Source: Blastobasis lacticolella (lineage: Eukaryota; Arthropoda; Insecta; Lepidoptera; Blastobasidae). From it: 64,000 bases of DNA. A program made the position numbers and the translations under genes. Positions 1 to 12,869 of the stretch are shown here, one piece after another; position 1 is the stretch's first letter, and the number at the start of each line of letters is the position of its first letter. Where the stretch lies: the NCBI GenBank assembly GCA_905147135.1, contig LR990039.1, forward strand, positions 31,245,708 through 31,309,707, in the 5' to 3' direction. The notes under the pieces are model-generated. The model searched no databases and was not told the origin of the DNA. It saw only the letters and a program-made list of their open reading frames with translations.

Positions 1-72
1 CGGTAATAGGCGGACCAAGGGCCCTCGACCCAGAGCACAACCGGGACATTACCGCCATGATGATGATGACTG
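1..72 (+). repeat. SINE 3' tail, cut by the window edge
   Basis: This is the tail of the same tRNA-derived SINE family seen at 18150-18425 (minus), 24066-24345 (plus) and 44026-44345 (minus). It shares the block reading roughly gggccctcg, then agagcacaaccgggacat, then ta(c/a)cgcc, and ends in a short ATG/GAT run. The head lies outside the window. The orientation is inferred from the full copies. Confidence 0.7.
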
Positions 73-2655
73 GTCCGGCAATGACAGTATGTTTCATGCT
101 TGCTTAACTAACAAATTAGTACGACATATAGTAGTAGGAGTAAGTTACTAAGTACAAGGAAGGTAAGAGAGAAACTAAGAAAATAAGCATATCTTCCTTA
201 ATATTCCTTGTATTTACATTTCGTTTAAATAATATGACAGGAAATAAAAGTTAACGAACAATCTAATTACAAATAGGATATTGTGTCAAACAATGGGCAT
301 AAAAGCAATCAAGCAAAAATGGTACGTGTTTCATGAAAAGCCGGAATGTGAGTTCATTGAACCACAATGATTAACCATACGATTCTCCCCCAAACGGCAT
401 TCGGAAGGCCGTAAATCCACTTGCATGAAAGTCTGGATCAACATCACATTCGCAGAGAAGCCGCCGCTTACAAAAAGGAATTACCTACATCCTTGGAATC
501 CTTAGAATTTCAATATGACTCCTCCATTTACATGCGAATAACTGTGGCTTCAGCTCACACTGTCGGTATGCAGTAATATAACGCAAAATTTCGTATCAAA
601 GGAACATGTGTGGTAACAAACACATGACATAAATAAGCGCCTTTATACGGTTGGAACTTCTTTAACCCTGGGTTATTCTATAGGCATTATGTAAAATGGA
701 TATGTATGTATGTGAAACAGAAAATAAAAATAAACGACCCCATAACTTCGAAATCAAAATAGATACTAACACAGACATGTGTCGAGTCGTTTATCTGTGA
801 AGAATAAAATGAAACGGGTATGATAATCTGTTCACTACGTTCTGACAGACGGTCCTATAAAAACCGAGTAGCAGGAAATCCCAAAGGACTCGCGGGTTAT
901 GTGCAATCCGTCCCAACGTATATTCCTGCTTTTTATTTTCAAACTAAATGTTGGATACGGACTACTGTATTCAAAATATACGACGACAGAAAATTGAATT
1001 GCACCATTCTTGCGAGGAACACACGCTTCTGGAGCATTGTTCGAATATTTACTGGCGCCGTTGGCCCGTATCAACTTCATGGCTAAGAGAAACTTTGTGG
1101 ACTTAATGTGTGTTTTGTTTTATTGTTATAAAACTATAGTATTGGTTTAGCTTACAACTAACTGCTTCACAAAGGGAAGCATAATAAGTATCATATTTTA
1201 ACAAAAGCACATATTGAGTGTGTTTGTTGCTTTTAAGGATTGATTGCACCCTGATCAATGTTCATGATCTAGAAAGGACGTGGGCGAAGCCACGGACACA
1301 AACTGGTGTAAAATAAGAAAGCGTGCAGGTGTCATTATAAAAGTTAAAAATCACGTCACGACCTCACGAGCGGCTGTGGGATTAGAAAAATCGATACTCT
1401 TGAAAATTACCTACATTTTTCCCTTTTTGCATAATTCATAAGTTGGCCAAATATACCAAATTGCGAAGGGCATCCTCGTCAAGTTTATTAGCGAAGACCC
1501 TTCAATTTAAAGAGATGCGGAAGCGACGTTAATAAACGTTGAAAATGTTGTAATGAATATCAAAGACAGTCTCATCCGAAATGGTCGTGCATACTCAAAG
1601 TGAGCGATACCAGTCGAATAGATATGCTATGCTAACAACAACAAAATATGTTTTATTAATATATTTATCTTCTGGTATAATAAAACACTTTGACAGTGTA
1701 AGCAATTGAAATAATAGCCATCCACAAAAAATATCAGCTATTGATTTTAATAGCAATAACAATATGTACCCCTTCAACATCAATTATTATGATTTGCTAT
1801 TAAATCTTTGTTTGTATGAAGCTTAAATAGGTTGGTACTGATTCGCATGCTATTGAAAACATTTATCGTTTAGAAAAAAGTTAAGCGCGACCTATAAGGT
1901 CAGATTTATTTAAGCAAATCCTCTGTTTGCTTAGGCCCGGCAATGTTTCAATAAAAGCCCTCGGGTTCGAAGCTTTACAGCACAATGTAGGTTAGGTACC
2001 TAAATTGTAGATGTATTTCGAACATTATACTAAGTACGAAGGTACTCGTTATAAAGCGCGCAAAATAGAATGAAGTTATATGTTTTGTTTGAAGTTCGTT
2101 TGAAAATATTAAGTACTTAACGTTTCTGCTCGCTTAGATAATGCAATCTACGCCGGTGGATCCCTATGTTCCAGCCCTGACCCAGTTCCAATGCAGCTAT
2201 ATAAACTTTTTTATCTTATTTTTCAACATAGTCCCTTGATCCATAGAATTTCAATAGCCTCCAGGAATCAATTTGGTACGACAACTGAAAACCACTCTTA
2301 CACCGTGGATATCACCAAGAGATGATCAAGAGATGGTTCGGAAAACGTTTCCCAGAAAACGTAAACGTAAAAGTTCCTTTAACGGGAAAATGCTGTAATC
2401 AGTTGGTGCCCAGTTGCACGGTGGCTCCTACATTACATGCTGTTCCCAAAATTAATGGAACTGACGTGGGAAACATTTGTCTGACAAGTTTCATGTTTGG
2501 ATTGATATTCAAGAGTACAAGAATGATTTTAACAGAGGCCAAATTTAGTTCTGGAGACTATTGCAATGCCGGAGCGCCTACGGATAGTGTTACAAGGCAA
2601 TAAGTTGAAAAAAAATTATGAAACTTCTTTTGAAGTGGTGGTCAGGGTTGAAGCA
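73..2655. other. No gene recognised
   Basis: This stretch is AT-rich. The open frames at 820-1086 and 835-1080 overlap on opposite strands, and the frames at 1595-1783 and 2322-2603 have no recognisable domain, splice context or codon signal. I see no RNA gene or mobile-element protein here. Confidence 0.5.
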
Positions 2656-2840
2656 TATTGGATCCACCATCGTATATGAGCATATACGAGCTTCGTGAGC
2701 ATAAAGGGGCCTGCTTTTTGTTTACCGCACACAGGCGGTAATATTTTTTGGTTTTTTAGTTGGTCTGTGCTTTAGCACAGATTGCAGTTTGAAGCATAAA
2801 AATATTTGTGAAATTTATTTACAAATATTTCTAGAATAGA
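2656..2840. repeat. Cluster of small hairpins
   Basis: Several short inverted repeats follow one another: ACCGC/GCGGT near 2718, CTGTGCT/AGCACAG near 2764 with a two-base loop, and AAATATTTGT/ACAAATATTT near 2800. No coding frame is present. It could be the end of a MITE-like element, but no terminal pair or target duplication was found. Confidence 0.35.
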
Positions 2841-3834
2841 GGCTGTTTTTTATTAAAATATGCAAATGTCGTTTTATTGAATTGAACTATTTGTATTGTT
2901 CAACGGAATTTCTATAAATCTGTGTCATAACTACTTGCCTAATATACAGTTTTTAGTTGAAATATTTAGTAGTTTTTGCTTGATCCTTAGCTAGCGCTAA
3001 AAAAGAAGGGTTGCCATTCGCCCACACAGTGTGCGTATTCAGGTTGCACATATTCGTCGTAAATCTTTCTTCGGACTGAAGAAATAAAATTATTTGTCAA
3101 TTTTAATAAGACCATTTTAGATATACTTTTAACCCCGATTATATTGAAAATCGTCGTGAGACACTCGTGTGCCATTGCGCTCGCCTGACAACATAATATA
3201 AAATTATTAGGCCTATTGTATTATAAATAAATAAAGTATTTGTGTTTTCATTAAGAGAAAGCAGTTAAGTTTAGTTTAGTCTAAGTTTAGTCAAGCCTTA
3301 CTTCCATTACTTCTATTGTGTCACCGGTCACATAAAAAACAATGCCCTAGCAGTGGTGTCCATTACCCCCAGTGAAGGGAGCTGATTTTCACTCTTTGCT
3401 TCTTAAGTTAAAAAACAATATATTGTGGTCGTGAGAACGCTAATCTCGAAAGTAAGAACAATTGTTGACAGTTGCTTTTGTATAACCATCAGTGGCTAGA
3501 TTAGCCTGCCAGCTCATCCGACTTAAATCCTTCAGAATACGCGAGGAATGCTCTTAACGAGTTCGTTTGATTCCCTAGCCGTCATGCCACATCTTTTGCG
3601 AAATGAAAGAATCCGTTATTCAAGAATTGGAGCAGCATTTATACTTAGGTACTTATAATAAAAGATCCGAAAGAGATTTACCTTCCTTAAGAGAAAACCA
3701 TCGTTTTCAATGAAAAAGAGTTTGAATAGCTTATATCGTTTTTTAAGCATGATATAATTACCTATTTTAAAATAATACAAACACCAAATTTAATAAATTG
3801 GGCGCCTATTTAAAATTTTTGATAGTTAATTATA

Positions 3835-4700
3835 AAATGGACAAAAGACAAGTACTGTGCGGAAACGCAATGCGGACAACTGGTGTCCTTCTTTTTAAAC
3901 ATTTTGCTTCCATTGCAACTTATACCTATGGTCCTGTCCGTTGTTGTGTCATGGTGCCGCAGTTCCAAGGAACACCCCTCTCCATCTCAAATAGTATCGG
4001 GATCCTTGGTGTCGACATATCGAATAGCGTGCGATTCCGGAGTCACCTAGAAGGTAAGGCCAAACTGGCTTAAAAAATGCTTGGAGTACTTAACCGATCC
4101 AAGCGATACTTCACCCCAGGGCAGCGCCTGCTGCTGTACAAGGCACAGGTGCGGCCTCATATGGAGTGTTGTTCCCATCTTTGGGCCGGCGAAACTGCCG
4201 ACCTGCCTAATCCTCTGGACACCGTACATAGACGCGCCGTACGAATTGTCGACGATCCCATATAAACAAGCAAGTTAGAACCACTGGCTAACCGAAGGGA
4301 CTTTGGCTCCCTGTGTGTGTGTTCTATCGGCTGTATAATGGGGAGTGTTCAGAGGAACTTTTCGATCTGGTGCCCACAGCACAATTCCGCCATCGCACCA
4401 CCCGCCGTGGGCTGGGTACTCATCCCCACTACGTAGACCCTCTGTAGGTCACCATGCGAAGGTTTGAAAGAACGTTTCTCGCTCGTACTATTCGGATGTG
4501 GAATGAGCTCCCAGCCACAGTGTTTCCTTTGGACTATGACATGGGATCGTTCAAGAGGTATATTAGAGGTCTCTTCAGAGGCGAGCAACGCATTGGTGAC
4601 TCCCCTGGTGTTGCTGATGTCCATAGGCGGCGGTGACCACTTTCCATCAGGTGGCCCGCATGCATGTTTGTCTGCCGGATAACATAAAACAAATATTCAG
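3835..4700 (+). mobile_element. CR1/Jockey-like LINE, 3' end of ORF2 (broken)
   Basis: Frames broken by shifts and stops give the C-terminal part of a non-LTR reverse transcriptase ORF that is very common in Lepidoptera. Recognisable pieces are ILGVDIS and HLEGKAKLA (to 4071), the block with RYFTPGQR, YKAQVRPHMEC and RRAVRIVDDP (4077-4265), then RTIRMWNELPA and the final GVADVHRRR (about 4490-4636). The LINE 3' untranslated repeat with ccactttccatcaggtggc follows. At least three frame changes show that it is dead. The same 3' UTR block appears in reverse at 37556-37660. Clade assignment (CR1/Jockey group) is from motif memory. Confidence 0.85.
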
Positions 4701-6340
4701 AAAAAAAACTATGTGATACATTTTAATTTCACTTCACAGTTTCGCACGTCCCATTTTTTTGTATAAATAAATATATGTTTGTAGTGCTCGTTACACCGGG
4801 CCTGGACTGACCGGCACAAGCTTGTATTAGGATACATCCTATTGTTTTTCTCACAGGTTGTTAGTTCCACAGTCTGTTACTGCTCCGCAGTTTATAATCT
4901 CCAGTAGGCATGTTGAAACAATTATCTCTTTTGCACTGTACCCTAAAATTTATATTGCTTCACAATCGCACGTGACCAATACAGATTGAGGTAATAAACT
5001 AACGGAAATAAGTACAATCTTTCTTTCCCGTGTTGGCCTCTACAGCCATCAGAGAAAGTGTCGTACCATTAAAAGCGACGCTGTTTAAATCATCCACTAC
5101 TCTACCTACCTCAACTCTGTTTACAAGTTTATTTTTATTTCTATAGTATTATATTGTATTAGTATTGTTTACAAGTTTCACCACAAGGTAAGTTTTTATG
5201 TTTTCCTCCTATTTTTATCTTACCTTGGGAACGTAGGAGAACGTTTTTCATCCTATTTCCCTTAGTAAGTAGCATATTTATGATTGAGAAATAATCTGCG
5301 GCAACTTAAGTTGTTAAAAACGTCTCGACTTCCTCTTAGATACGCTGTGAGCAAAATTAAAGAATCAATTACATATACGATTCACAGAAAACTTTGTCTG
5401 AGGAATTTGGTATTCAGCATGCCGATCCGCCTTCAAGCTGTATTAAGTGCCCGCGAAGAGAATATATCATACTAAATAACATAAAAACAGTAACGATGTT
5501 TATTCTAGATATTAGATAAGAATGTTTTGTACGAAATAGTCGCCTTGTCCATTTTCGTTTTTTTACCCAGTAAATGTAAGCTTTTTACCAAATGCTATTT
5601 TCTTATTAGTTATTTAATTACACTTTAAAAGTTTCTTTCATTTGGGAGAGCTATCATGGGTTGTCTAGAAATTATCTACGTCTATGTAAGCGACTAGTTC
5701 TTTTTGCTCACCAGTCTGGTTGCAAACAATTTTATACAAGACATGCTGGGTAAGTTTTAATGGGTGCTTTTATAATTTGTAACGTGCCGATATTATCGTG
5801 GACGTCCACTATATAGGGGAGAAGTGGTATTTCGGATTTTGAACAACCAAATATTTCTGCAAAACTATAAATACGATAAAGCTATGAAAATAACATACCT
5901 AATAATAAACCTAGTGCTCAAGACTCAAGACTGCGGTAAAGTACTATGTTTAGACTGCCGTGTTTATCAATCCATTTCGAATGGAACCACCGGTCCCCTT
6001 GGCCCGGTCCATGCATAGAAAGCAGTGCATTATCATACAGAAAACAACTTCTATTTGATAAAATGGCTGCTTATTCTAAAATTAAAATTTAAGAGTTGTC
6101 AGACTTCATCTTTATAGTAGTCAGATTTCAATCCAATGACATCTCATTCGGACACATCCACTAGGTATAACTATCTGTTATTTAGAAGAAGTCTCAGGTA
6201 AGTTAATTCACATAACTAGTATTCGTAAATTAGTGCGCTCATTTTGAGAAAGTATATTATTATCCTTTCTCAAAATGTTCGATCGTCCGGATATATAAAT
6301 GCTTCTATGATAATAAAATTTTTAGACCAAAAATATTACC
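4701..6340. other. No gene recognised
   Basis: AT-rich DNA. The open frames at 5284-5475 and 5824-6018 show no known motif or splice context, and I see no repeat of note. Confidence 0.5.
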
Positions 6341-6342
6341 GT

Positions 6343-6395
6343 GATATGCATCTGCATATCTTTTTGTTGATACATATCTATGTATCAACAAAAAG
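6343..6395. repeat. Two adjacent perfect hairpins
   Basis: GATATGCA (6343-6350) pairs with TGCATATC (6353-6360) across TC. Directly next to it, a 17-base arm (6360-6376, starting CTTTTTGTTG) pairs perfectly with 6379-6395, again across TC. Both have a two-base loop and share base 6360. They are strong cruciform candidates; no gene function is implied. Confidence 0.85.
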
Positions 6396-6659
6396 TTCGG
6401 AGAAGAAAACGAATGCAATAGCATAAACGAATACACAAGAAATATTTCGTTCAGAAACGATAATATATTGAAACCTAAGAAGGTTAGACGGTGAAGGTGC
6501 TGACTAGACCAATTAATCTGGAGCAAATCGCAGGCAGTTCGGGACGAATGTTGTTTTTCTGTGGCACAATCACAGAGCCAGGTATGTAGGCGCAAGGGGT
6601 GACAGTAAGTTACCGCAATGCAGCAACTCTCCGCCATTGGGAATACGGTGGCGTTAAAT

Positions 6660-6712
6660 CAAGGCAGACTTAACGCGCGGCCGCGGCCCGCGCAGCGGCC
6701 GAATGATCATGC
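6660..6712. other. Short GC-rich patch
   Basis: A block rich in CG dinucleotides, with a NotI-like gcggccgc site inside acgcgcggccgcggcccgcg, stands out from the AT-rich surroundings. No ORF or splice signals go with it. It may be a small regulatory CpG patch or a TE fragment; I cannot decide. Confidence 0.3.
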
Positions 6713-6949
6713 GGCTCAACCCATTTAACTACTGTACTCGGATGAATAGTACCTTAACAAACTTTATTTTTTACAGTTCATTGTAAAGCATTACCTATAG
6801 ACATTGCGTTTTTTGTATAACGATTGGGAGGGTATTATTATGTACTTATCCTAAACTTGTCTCCTGTAACTTCGAGCTACATAATATGAACGAAATATTT
6901 TTACATATTCAGATACTATCCGAGTAGTAGCTTCTGAGTCGTAATACTT

Positions 6950-8025
6950 ATTTGGGGTCTTACCGGGTCACAATTCCGATTTTTATGAAATTTCTTGAGT
7001 TTGTTCGGGAATAGTGTAGGGTAAATTTATTAAGTTTTCGACCTCGAGGAGTCTTGTGCTATCTTGGGAAAGAACAAGGCTTCTTGCGGCCTTTTCCAAT
7101 ATTTTGTTTATAACACGAATGCGGCGGCATATAGCAAAAAAAATGTCCTTACACTAAAGAAATCTACTTACATAAAATTCTCTACAACTTTCACTTCCGA
7201 CACTTTTTCAAATTCCCAACCGTTTACGGGCAAAATAGTCTCGGTTGTGGCGGTAGGCGGGAATGGCCATTTCTTAGGGAATTATATGATAAAATGTTAT
7301 ATAAAACACACTTACATGAATTTTATGTGATACTAGCTGCAGCTGTGCCTGCGACTTCGGAGCTCAGGATTGTGTCTAATATTAAGCAAACACTGTGAAG
7401 GTGTCTGGTGAAGCACTATTTTCCTTTATTTGTGCTGTAAGACTTCTAAATTTCACGGTTGTACTCGTACGTCATCGGTAACTACACCAGAAGTTATGAT
7501 AATTTACTCTATGAGTATCAAAGTTTGCTTAAGTCAGTAGGTATTCAGTCATACGAACTCATAGGTTATTTATCCATGACATATTATTGCGAATATTGCA
7601 TAGAACTAGGGATTTACGGCATAAAAACTGGTTATTTGTAAACATAAGTATAACATAAAAAAGTACGTAGGTATATTACCTATATACAATATTTTTTTAT
7701 ACAGATCCCTAAGTAAAGGGTATTTTACCACACGCCAAAACCGGTACTGTTTTGCTTATATACGGTTGGAATTTTTAAAAACTATACTCCTAAAGCGGAA
7801 AATGTAGAGAATTTAATGTAAAACATTTTTGCTATACGCTGCCGTTTTCGAGTTATAAGCAAAACTCTGGAAAGAATCCGACAATTTCAAGTTCTTTGCC
7901 GTTTCCCAGATAGCACAAGGCTCCGAGGTCCAAAACTTAAATTACACACCCTACACAATTTCCGAACAAACTCCCTAAATTTCATTCAAAGCGAAATTGT
8001 GTCCAGGTTGAAAGTGTCTGCCGAC
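6950..8025. repeat. Large imperfect inverted repeat (arms about 300 bp)
   Basis: The left arm (about 6950-7270) and right arm (about 7700-8025) are diverged reverse complements of each other. Matching blocks include gagtttgttcgg, aattgtgtaggg / aatagtgtaggg, ttgtgctatc, gcggcatatagcaaaa / gcagcgtatagcaaaa and aaaattctctaca / taaattctctaca (right arm read in reverse complement). About 430 bp lie between the arms. It could be a foldback or long-TIR element, or two copies of one repeat in opposite orientation. The frame at 7064-7330 lies inside the left arm and is probably not a gene. Confidence 0.75.
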
Positions 8026-8765
8026 CATATTATCTAATGAATATGCTGATTTACGTACCTATTATAGGTAATTAGTAGTTAGGTATGTTAGCATTTAGGT
8101 ATTAATCGTATCTACGAGTGATTATTGACTTAATTTAGAAGAATCGCAGGACCATACGGACATTATTATTTCTCTCCCTTTATTTCCACCCTCGTAGGGT
8201 CGGCCCCAAGGGTGACAATGGGATGGGGTCCGATGGGAACAATTCAGCATATAAACCCTCGAGAATGATTCGAAAAGCGTGCCTATGACATTACTAACCT
8301 TTTACAAATTTGCATAGAAATACAAGTAACAATTATTTTGTGCACAATGAACATGCGCTATCCTACGCCATTGCAAATTAAAAAACTAGCCGACATAAAT
8401 ATTGAAAGCACGTACAATCACCACAGCGGTCTCATTTGATCTACTTCTCTAAGGCTCGGCCTGCAAGCATCCGGCACAGGGCGGAACGGTAAACACGAAC
8501 GAGAGAAATTTACTTTGCTACCGCTACCACTTGCACAGTCGAAAATAGAAAGCAAAACTTTAGTTGAAGTTTTATGTTTAGCTGTGGTCGTTAATAAAAA
8601 AAAGTCTGTCCAATATTTTATTTCTCCCAGTGGAGAAGTTTGTTATATTATCACTATCATTCCATAAAACCTACCTAAGTACCTATATTACTTTTTTATG
8701 GGTCAACGCACGCGATGACGTGACCTAGGTGTAGCGAACTATCATCGAACTACTACATACAACTT
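8026..8765. other. No gene recognised
   Basis: Nothing recognisable apart from a somewhat GC-richer patch near 8180-8240. No coding frame of note. Confidence 0.45.
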
Positions 8766-9145
8766 CTTACGACATTGAAAGACCCCCTGTGCCGAAAAAA
8801 ATATTACATGGGACACGGAGAAAAACGGCGCACGATCCGGTTGCTTCCGGAGGGAATTCCGTTCCGTTCCGCCCAGTGTCGCATGTCATCGATGCAGTAA
8901 AATTTCATACGCTACGGATTCTAACCGAGGACATTTTTTTTTTTCGTTTCGTCCCGTCCCAGATTCCGAGCCCAAAGGAACAATTCCTTCTAAAGAGCAC
9001 GCACGCACAATCAGGCTTAATTGAAAGAAAATATAGGACAAGAGGACAGAGGCAGCGATCGAGCCAGTGCACGGAATTTTCACATTGTATGGGCGTTCGA
9101 TAAAGCGTCGAGTGCACAATGGAACACCGTCTAATTGCATTTCAA
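8766..9145. other. GC-richer block of unknown nature
   Basis: Base composition shifts to more balanced sequence with overlapping frames on both strands (8789-9103 plus, 8886-9140 minus). Neither frame resembles a known protein. The block could be an untranslated exon or a repeat fragment. Overlapping frames on both strands argue against a simple coding exon. Confidence 0.3.
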
Positions 9146-10535
9146 GAATTAAACTTTGGACTGGCTGTAACGAAACAGCAAGAAGTAAGATTTCAATTTT
9201 CTCTCTTCAAATTCGGGATGTAATCTTGAAGTTTAAACATTTCTAATCAGTTATCAATTAAACAATGTTTATTTTCTCTCTGTTTCATCGATAGTAATGG
9301 ATGCTAGGCATACTACAATGAATGCTAGAATGACCTACTAGTACATGGTTACAAAAAGCATCACAATTCTTTTTTCAAATTTGTTGAATACAGTAATCAC
9401 CGTCAGCCAGAGAACACACCATGTCTCACTTGCATATTTTGTTTCGCTATCAACAAAAATCCCAAATGTTCGATATTCGAACATTTACTAGGCGCCAACT
9501 TCCTTTCAAATAATACCACTTTGTTTTTCCATTCAATGGAGTTGCGATTGTTACAGTGAACTTATATAAAACACCCAAGCGGATCAATATGTGAACCTTG
9601 ATGTTTATGATGATAGGATGTAAACCTATGTTTATCTTCAGGAAAGAACAATACAAAAGTACAAGCTTGTCAGAGACGAAGAAGCTATGTTCACATGATA
9701 TTTTTTTAGAACTTCTTCAAAGTCTATGTCGAAAATATTACTATGTCATGGACCTTGTCACAAAGTATCTTCCGTATTTAAGCTAAGCGAATGTCGAAGG
9801 GACCGCTGAGCTATTAAACATTAACTATTGTTAATACCCGGTTGTGCTTCCATGACCTACAGCTATCCCCAGGGGGTAAAGTAGCAATCGCATACGTACA
9901 TGCCTTTTATATTCGCATGGATTATACAAGTCCGAATAAAAAGAAAATGTAAAAAATAAAAACACTGTCCCTTCATCCTAAGCAAACAACCTATCCTAAG
10001 AAACAATTTCAAGACCAGAAGATACGAATAACAAACACGAAAAAAGATTACATTAAAAAATAAATAACCGTTGAATACCTCTTGAAAAGAGGAGCGACGC
10101 GTAACATAATATAAGTAATACAAAAATTGACCTATTTTATGAGCAATACATTTCACTTCGAAGTGATCTCACGCTTTTTGCTTCTGAATTTAGTGGACTG
10201 AAATTAATCAGGTGTAATAAGCGCAAATATTTATGCGAGATAGAATAGCGACTGTTCTATTCATCGAATTATGATAACTATCAACTATGTATTTCACTGT
10301 GTGCAATAAAATGTTAAATAAATAAAGTGGACAGAAGTCACTGTCTCCAAACAAAGAACTGTTAACAGTTACAGCATATATGTGATTTGTGAGATTTAAT
10401 TGTAAACGAATTTATATATATCCAATGCAAAAAATATATAGTCACTTGACAGTAAAAAATAATCATTAGAAAAAGACTAACAATGTAATAGGATCTAATT
10501 TTATTGTCTATGACAAGTGTTTAATAAAATTCTTT
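9146..10535. other. No gene recognised
   Basis: AT-rich sequence. The frames at 9450-9656, 9598-9786 and 9863-10156 are biased to F, Y, I and K as expected from composition, and show no domain. Confidence 0.5.
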
Positions 10536-10537
10536 TT

Positions 10538-10650
10538 ATTTTTCTCGCTGGTACGATTCGGATATGGAAAGAGCTCCTAGCCACAGAAACGTTCCAGAAA
10601 GTTCGGTGTATATTTTAACCCGTGCAACGCCGGGTTTCGCAGCTAGCAAT
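10538..10650 (+). mobile_element. Small relic of the CR1-like LINE 3' end
   Basis: The sequence tctcgctggtacgattcgga, followed by a frame like W-K-E-L-L-A-T, matches the end of the LINE at 4480-4530. It passes directly into a tail reading acccgtgcaacgccgggttt, a motif found in variant form at 21358-21385. This is a short, degraded fragment. Confidence 0.55.
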
Positions 10651-12585
10651 ATATATATTTGAAAATAGATTTTGAAAATTGTCTACATGAATAAAACTCG
10701 CTTTAGTTTGGTGGTCGAAGTAATGATATGGGAGATAGTTTAATTTTAGTATTTGATTAAAATCTTTAATATTTAATCTATAAAATAATGTTTGGTTAAC
10801 AAAAATATACATATTAAACCTATGGGTAGGTATCAGTGTACTACTAAATATAATCAAATATGGGTAGCGATGATATAAAGTTTCATGAACTAGTGATGTG
10901 CTTGAAATGACCAATTATGTATATGAAGCAGATAAATATTTAGTGTAATAAAGGATTTAATAAATATAATAAATAAAACATAATATAATAAAACCAATTT
11001 TTAACCAACCAGCTTTCAACTGGACAGTAAAGACAAATACCCGCCATTTTATATGTGTGCGTGATTTGAGGGTTGCCATACAAATAATATATTTTGCCCT
11101 CTTTACCAATTTATGTATTAGTTTAGCAACACAACCGGTCAATAATAAAATTCCTCATTCCAGACTTTTAATTCTTGAATTGTAATTAGCAAGTAAGTCT
11201 CTGCCTATCCCTACGGGAAAAAGGCGTGTAGTAATTCTTAATTTTTCAAAATCTTGTGTGGGGTACCACGACTTCAGGTTACATTGACACATTGCGGAAA
11301 AATCAAACAATAAACATAATTCCAAGAAGGAGGGCGCAAGGTCTTTTAAAAAAAACCGAATCCGGATTCATGGGTCATGTCCTATAAATCCATCATCATC
11401 ATCGTTGAAGCGTTGATTCCGGATTACGCCAGTGTCAATAACAGATTATAAATTTGTATTTTTCAGAGCAAAATGTAAAATATTGATAACGATGGATGTA
11501 TTTTAAATGGAGAGCGGCGCAGTGACGAATTGTTTTATACATACCTGCAAAAATATTGGAAAGTTAGCTACCTTCACGGTTATGTAGAGCTGCCCTTTTG
11601 GATAAAATTCATGCTACATGTCAGCGTGACAAGCAATTTGATTGGATTGGTTTGTTTATTGGTAAAATAATTTAATATTTTGTATTGAACGTTTTGTTAT
11701 TTACTATATTAGTGATGTGCATTAGATAATTACTTTAAATATATGTAAGTCGCTGGTTATCGCTCGCAGAATGTGTCTAGATGTGTATAGAATATGTGTT
11801 AAAGATTCTTGTTTTTGAAATATCTCGAGGTTTCAGAATTTTCTTGACTTAAAATACGACATGCTCTGTAATATATAGCGTGAAAACATCGATAATTCAT
11901 AATTACTTATTTAATGCAAAATTAATTTGGGTCGGGCGTGTGATAGTGATGTGTTCGTTGCTTTTCCCCAATGTTGATGTAAAGCAAAAAATACCTATTG
12001 ATCACGAGAAGTGGTAAAATTGGGGGAGATCATTCAGCATAATAATAGTTGAGCTTTAAAATTTGTGAGTCAGTTTGTCTAACTTTGAATTTTTTAGTTT
12101 TGTCGAATGCTATATAATGACGAAATGCGCTGTTATATGTATATTATGATTGTGACTGGTATCTTGTTAATGGATCTGATAAGTATCGGCCGGCGGCTTA
12201 GCCGGAATTGTGAATTTGTTATATTAAATTATTTTATAATTGCCAATTTACAAACAAAATACACAAAGGAACAAGACAAAAGGTGCCAGGAAACATCACT
12301 TTAAGGAAAAATATCTTATTATGCCAAGTACCTACTGAAAATCAGCGTCACAGCCTCGGCTATGGCAATATGCTGAGCTAGATCCGTTTTGGCATATTGT
12401 TACACAGTATATCTAAGTAAAAAATGTAAATGTCGAATAAATGATTATTCTTGTCTATTCTACTTAAGCCGGGATTGGCCACAAGGATGATAATGACTTA
12501 AAGATAATTCTTATTACATCGATATCGATAATATCGCTTATTACAATACATCGAAATAAAATTTCGTAAGAGTGGACTGCCTTTT
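10651..12585. other. No gene recognised
   Basis: AT-rich DNA with frames at 10615-10914, 10957-11142 and 12107-12304 that have no recognisable motif. A catcatcatcatcg run near 11392 may be the tail of a lost retroposon. Confidence 0.45.
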
Positions 12586-12587
12586 TT

Positions 12588-12850
12588 GACGACCTGAGTG
12601 GTTCAATGGTCAACATGCCGGTCTGCCACGCAAGAGGTCCCGGGTTCGATTCCCGGCCGGGCAGAAATTGAAATGATGAGTTTTAATTTCTGTTACGGGT
12701 CTGGGTGTTCTATGTATAATAAGTATGTATTTAAAAGTAATTAAGTAGTATATCAGTTATCTAGCACCCATAGTACAAGCTTTGCTTAGTTTGGGGCTAG
12801 ATGGCGCTGTGTGAATTTGTCCACGAATATTTATTTATTTATTTTTTATT
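12588..12850 (+). mobile_element. tRNA-derived SINE
   Basis: The 5' head is tRNA-like, with an A-box-like tgagtggttcaatgg (about 12596-12610) and a consensus B box GGTTCGATTCC at 12643-12653. These are the internal RNA polymerase III promoter elements. An unrelated body follows, then a 3' block reading caagctttgcttagtttggg (about 12777-12796) and a TTTA-rich tail. The same 3' block occurs at 30311-30400. Folding to a true tRNA is not expected because the acceptor and anticodon parts are diverged. Confidence 0.85.
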
Positions 12851-12869
12851 TGCTGCTGACAGAAAATGA

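Noticed and set aside
1595..1783. Small hydrophobic membrane protein on the minus strand
   Set aside because: Hydrophobic frames are expected in AT-rich DNA. No homology, start context or splice signal supports it.
7064..7330. 88-residue gene
   Set aside because: It lies wholly within the left arm of the long inverted repeat and has no domain.
12588..12665. tRNA gene
   Set aside because: The B box is perfect, but the sequence continues into a SINE body and tail, and the cloverleaf arms do not complete. The same applies to the tRNA-like heads near 18390, 21400 and 44285.
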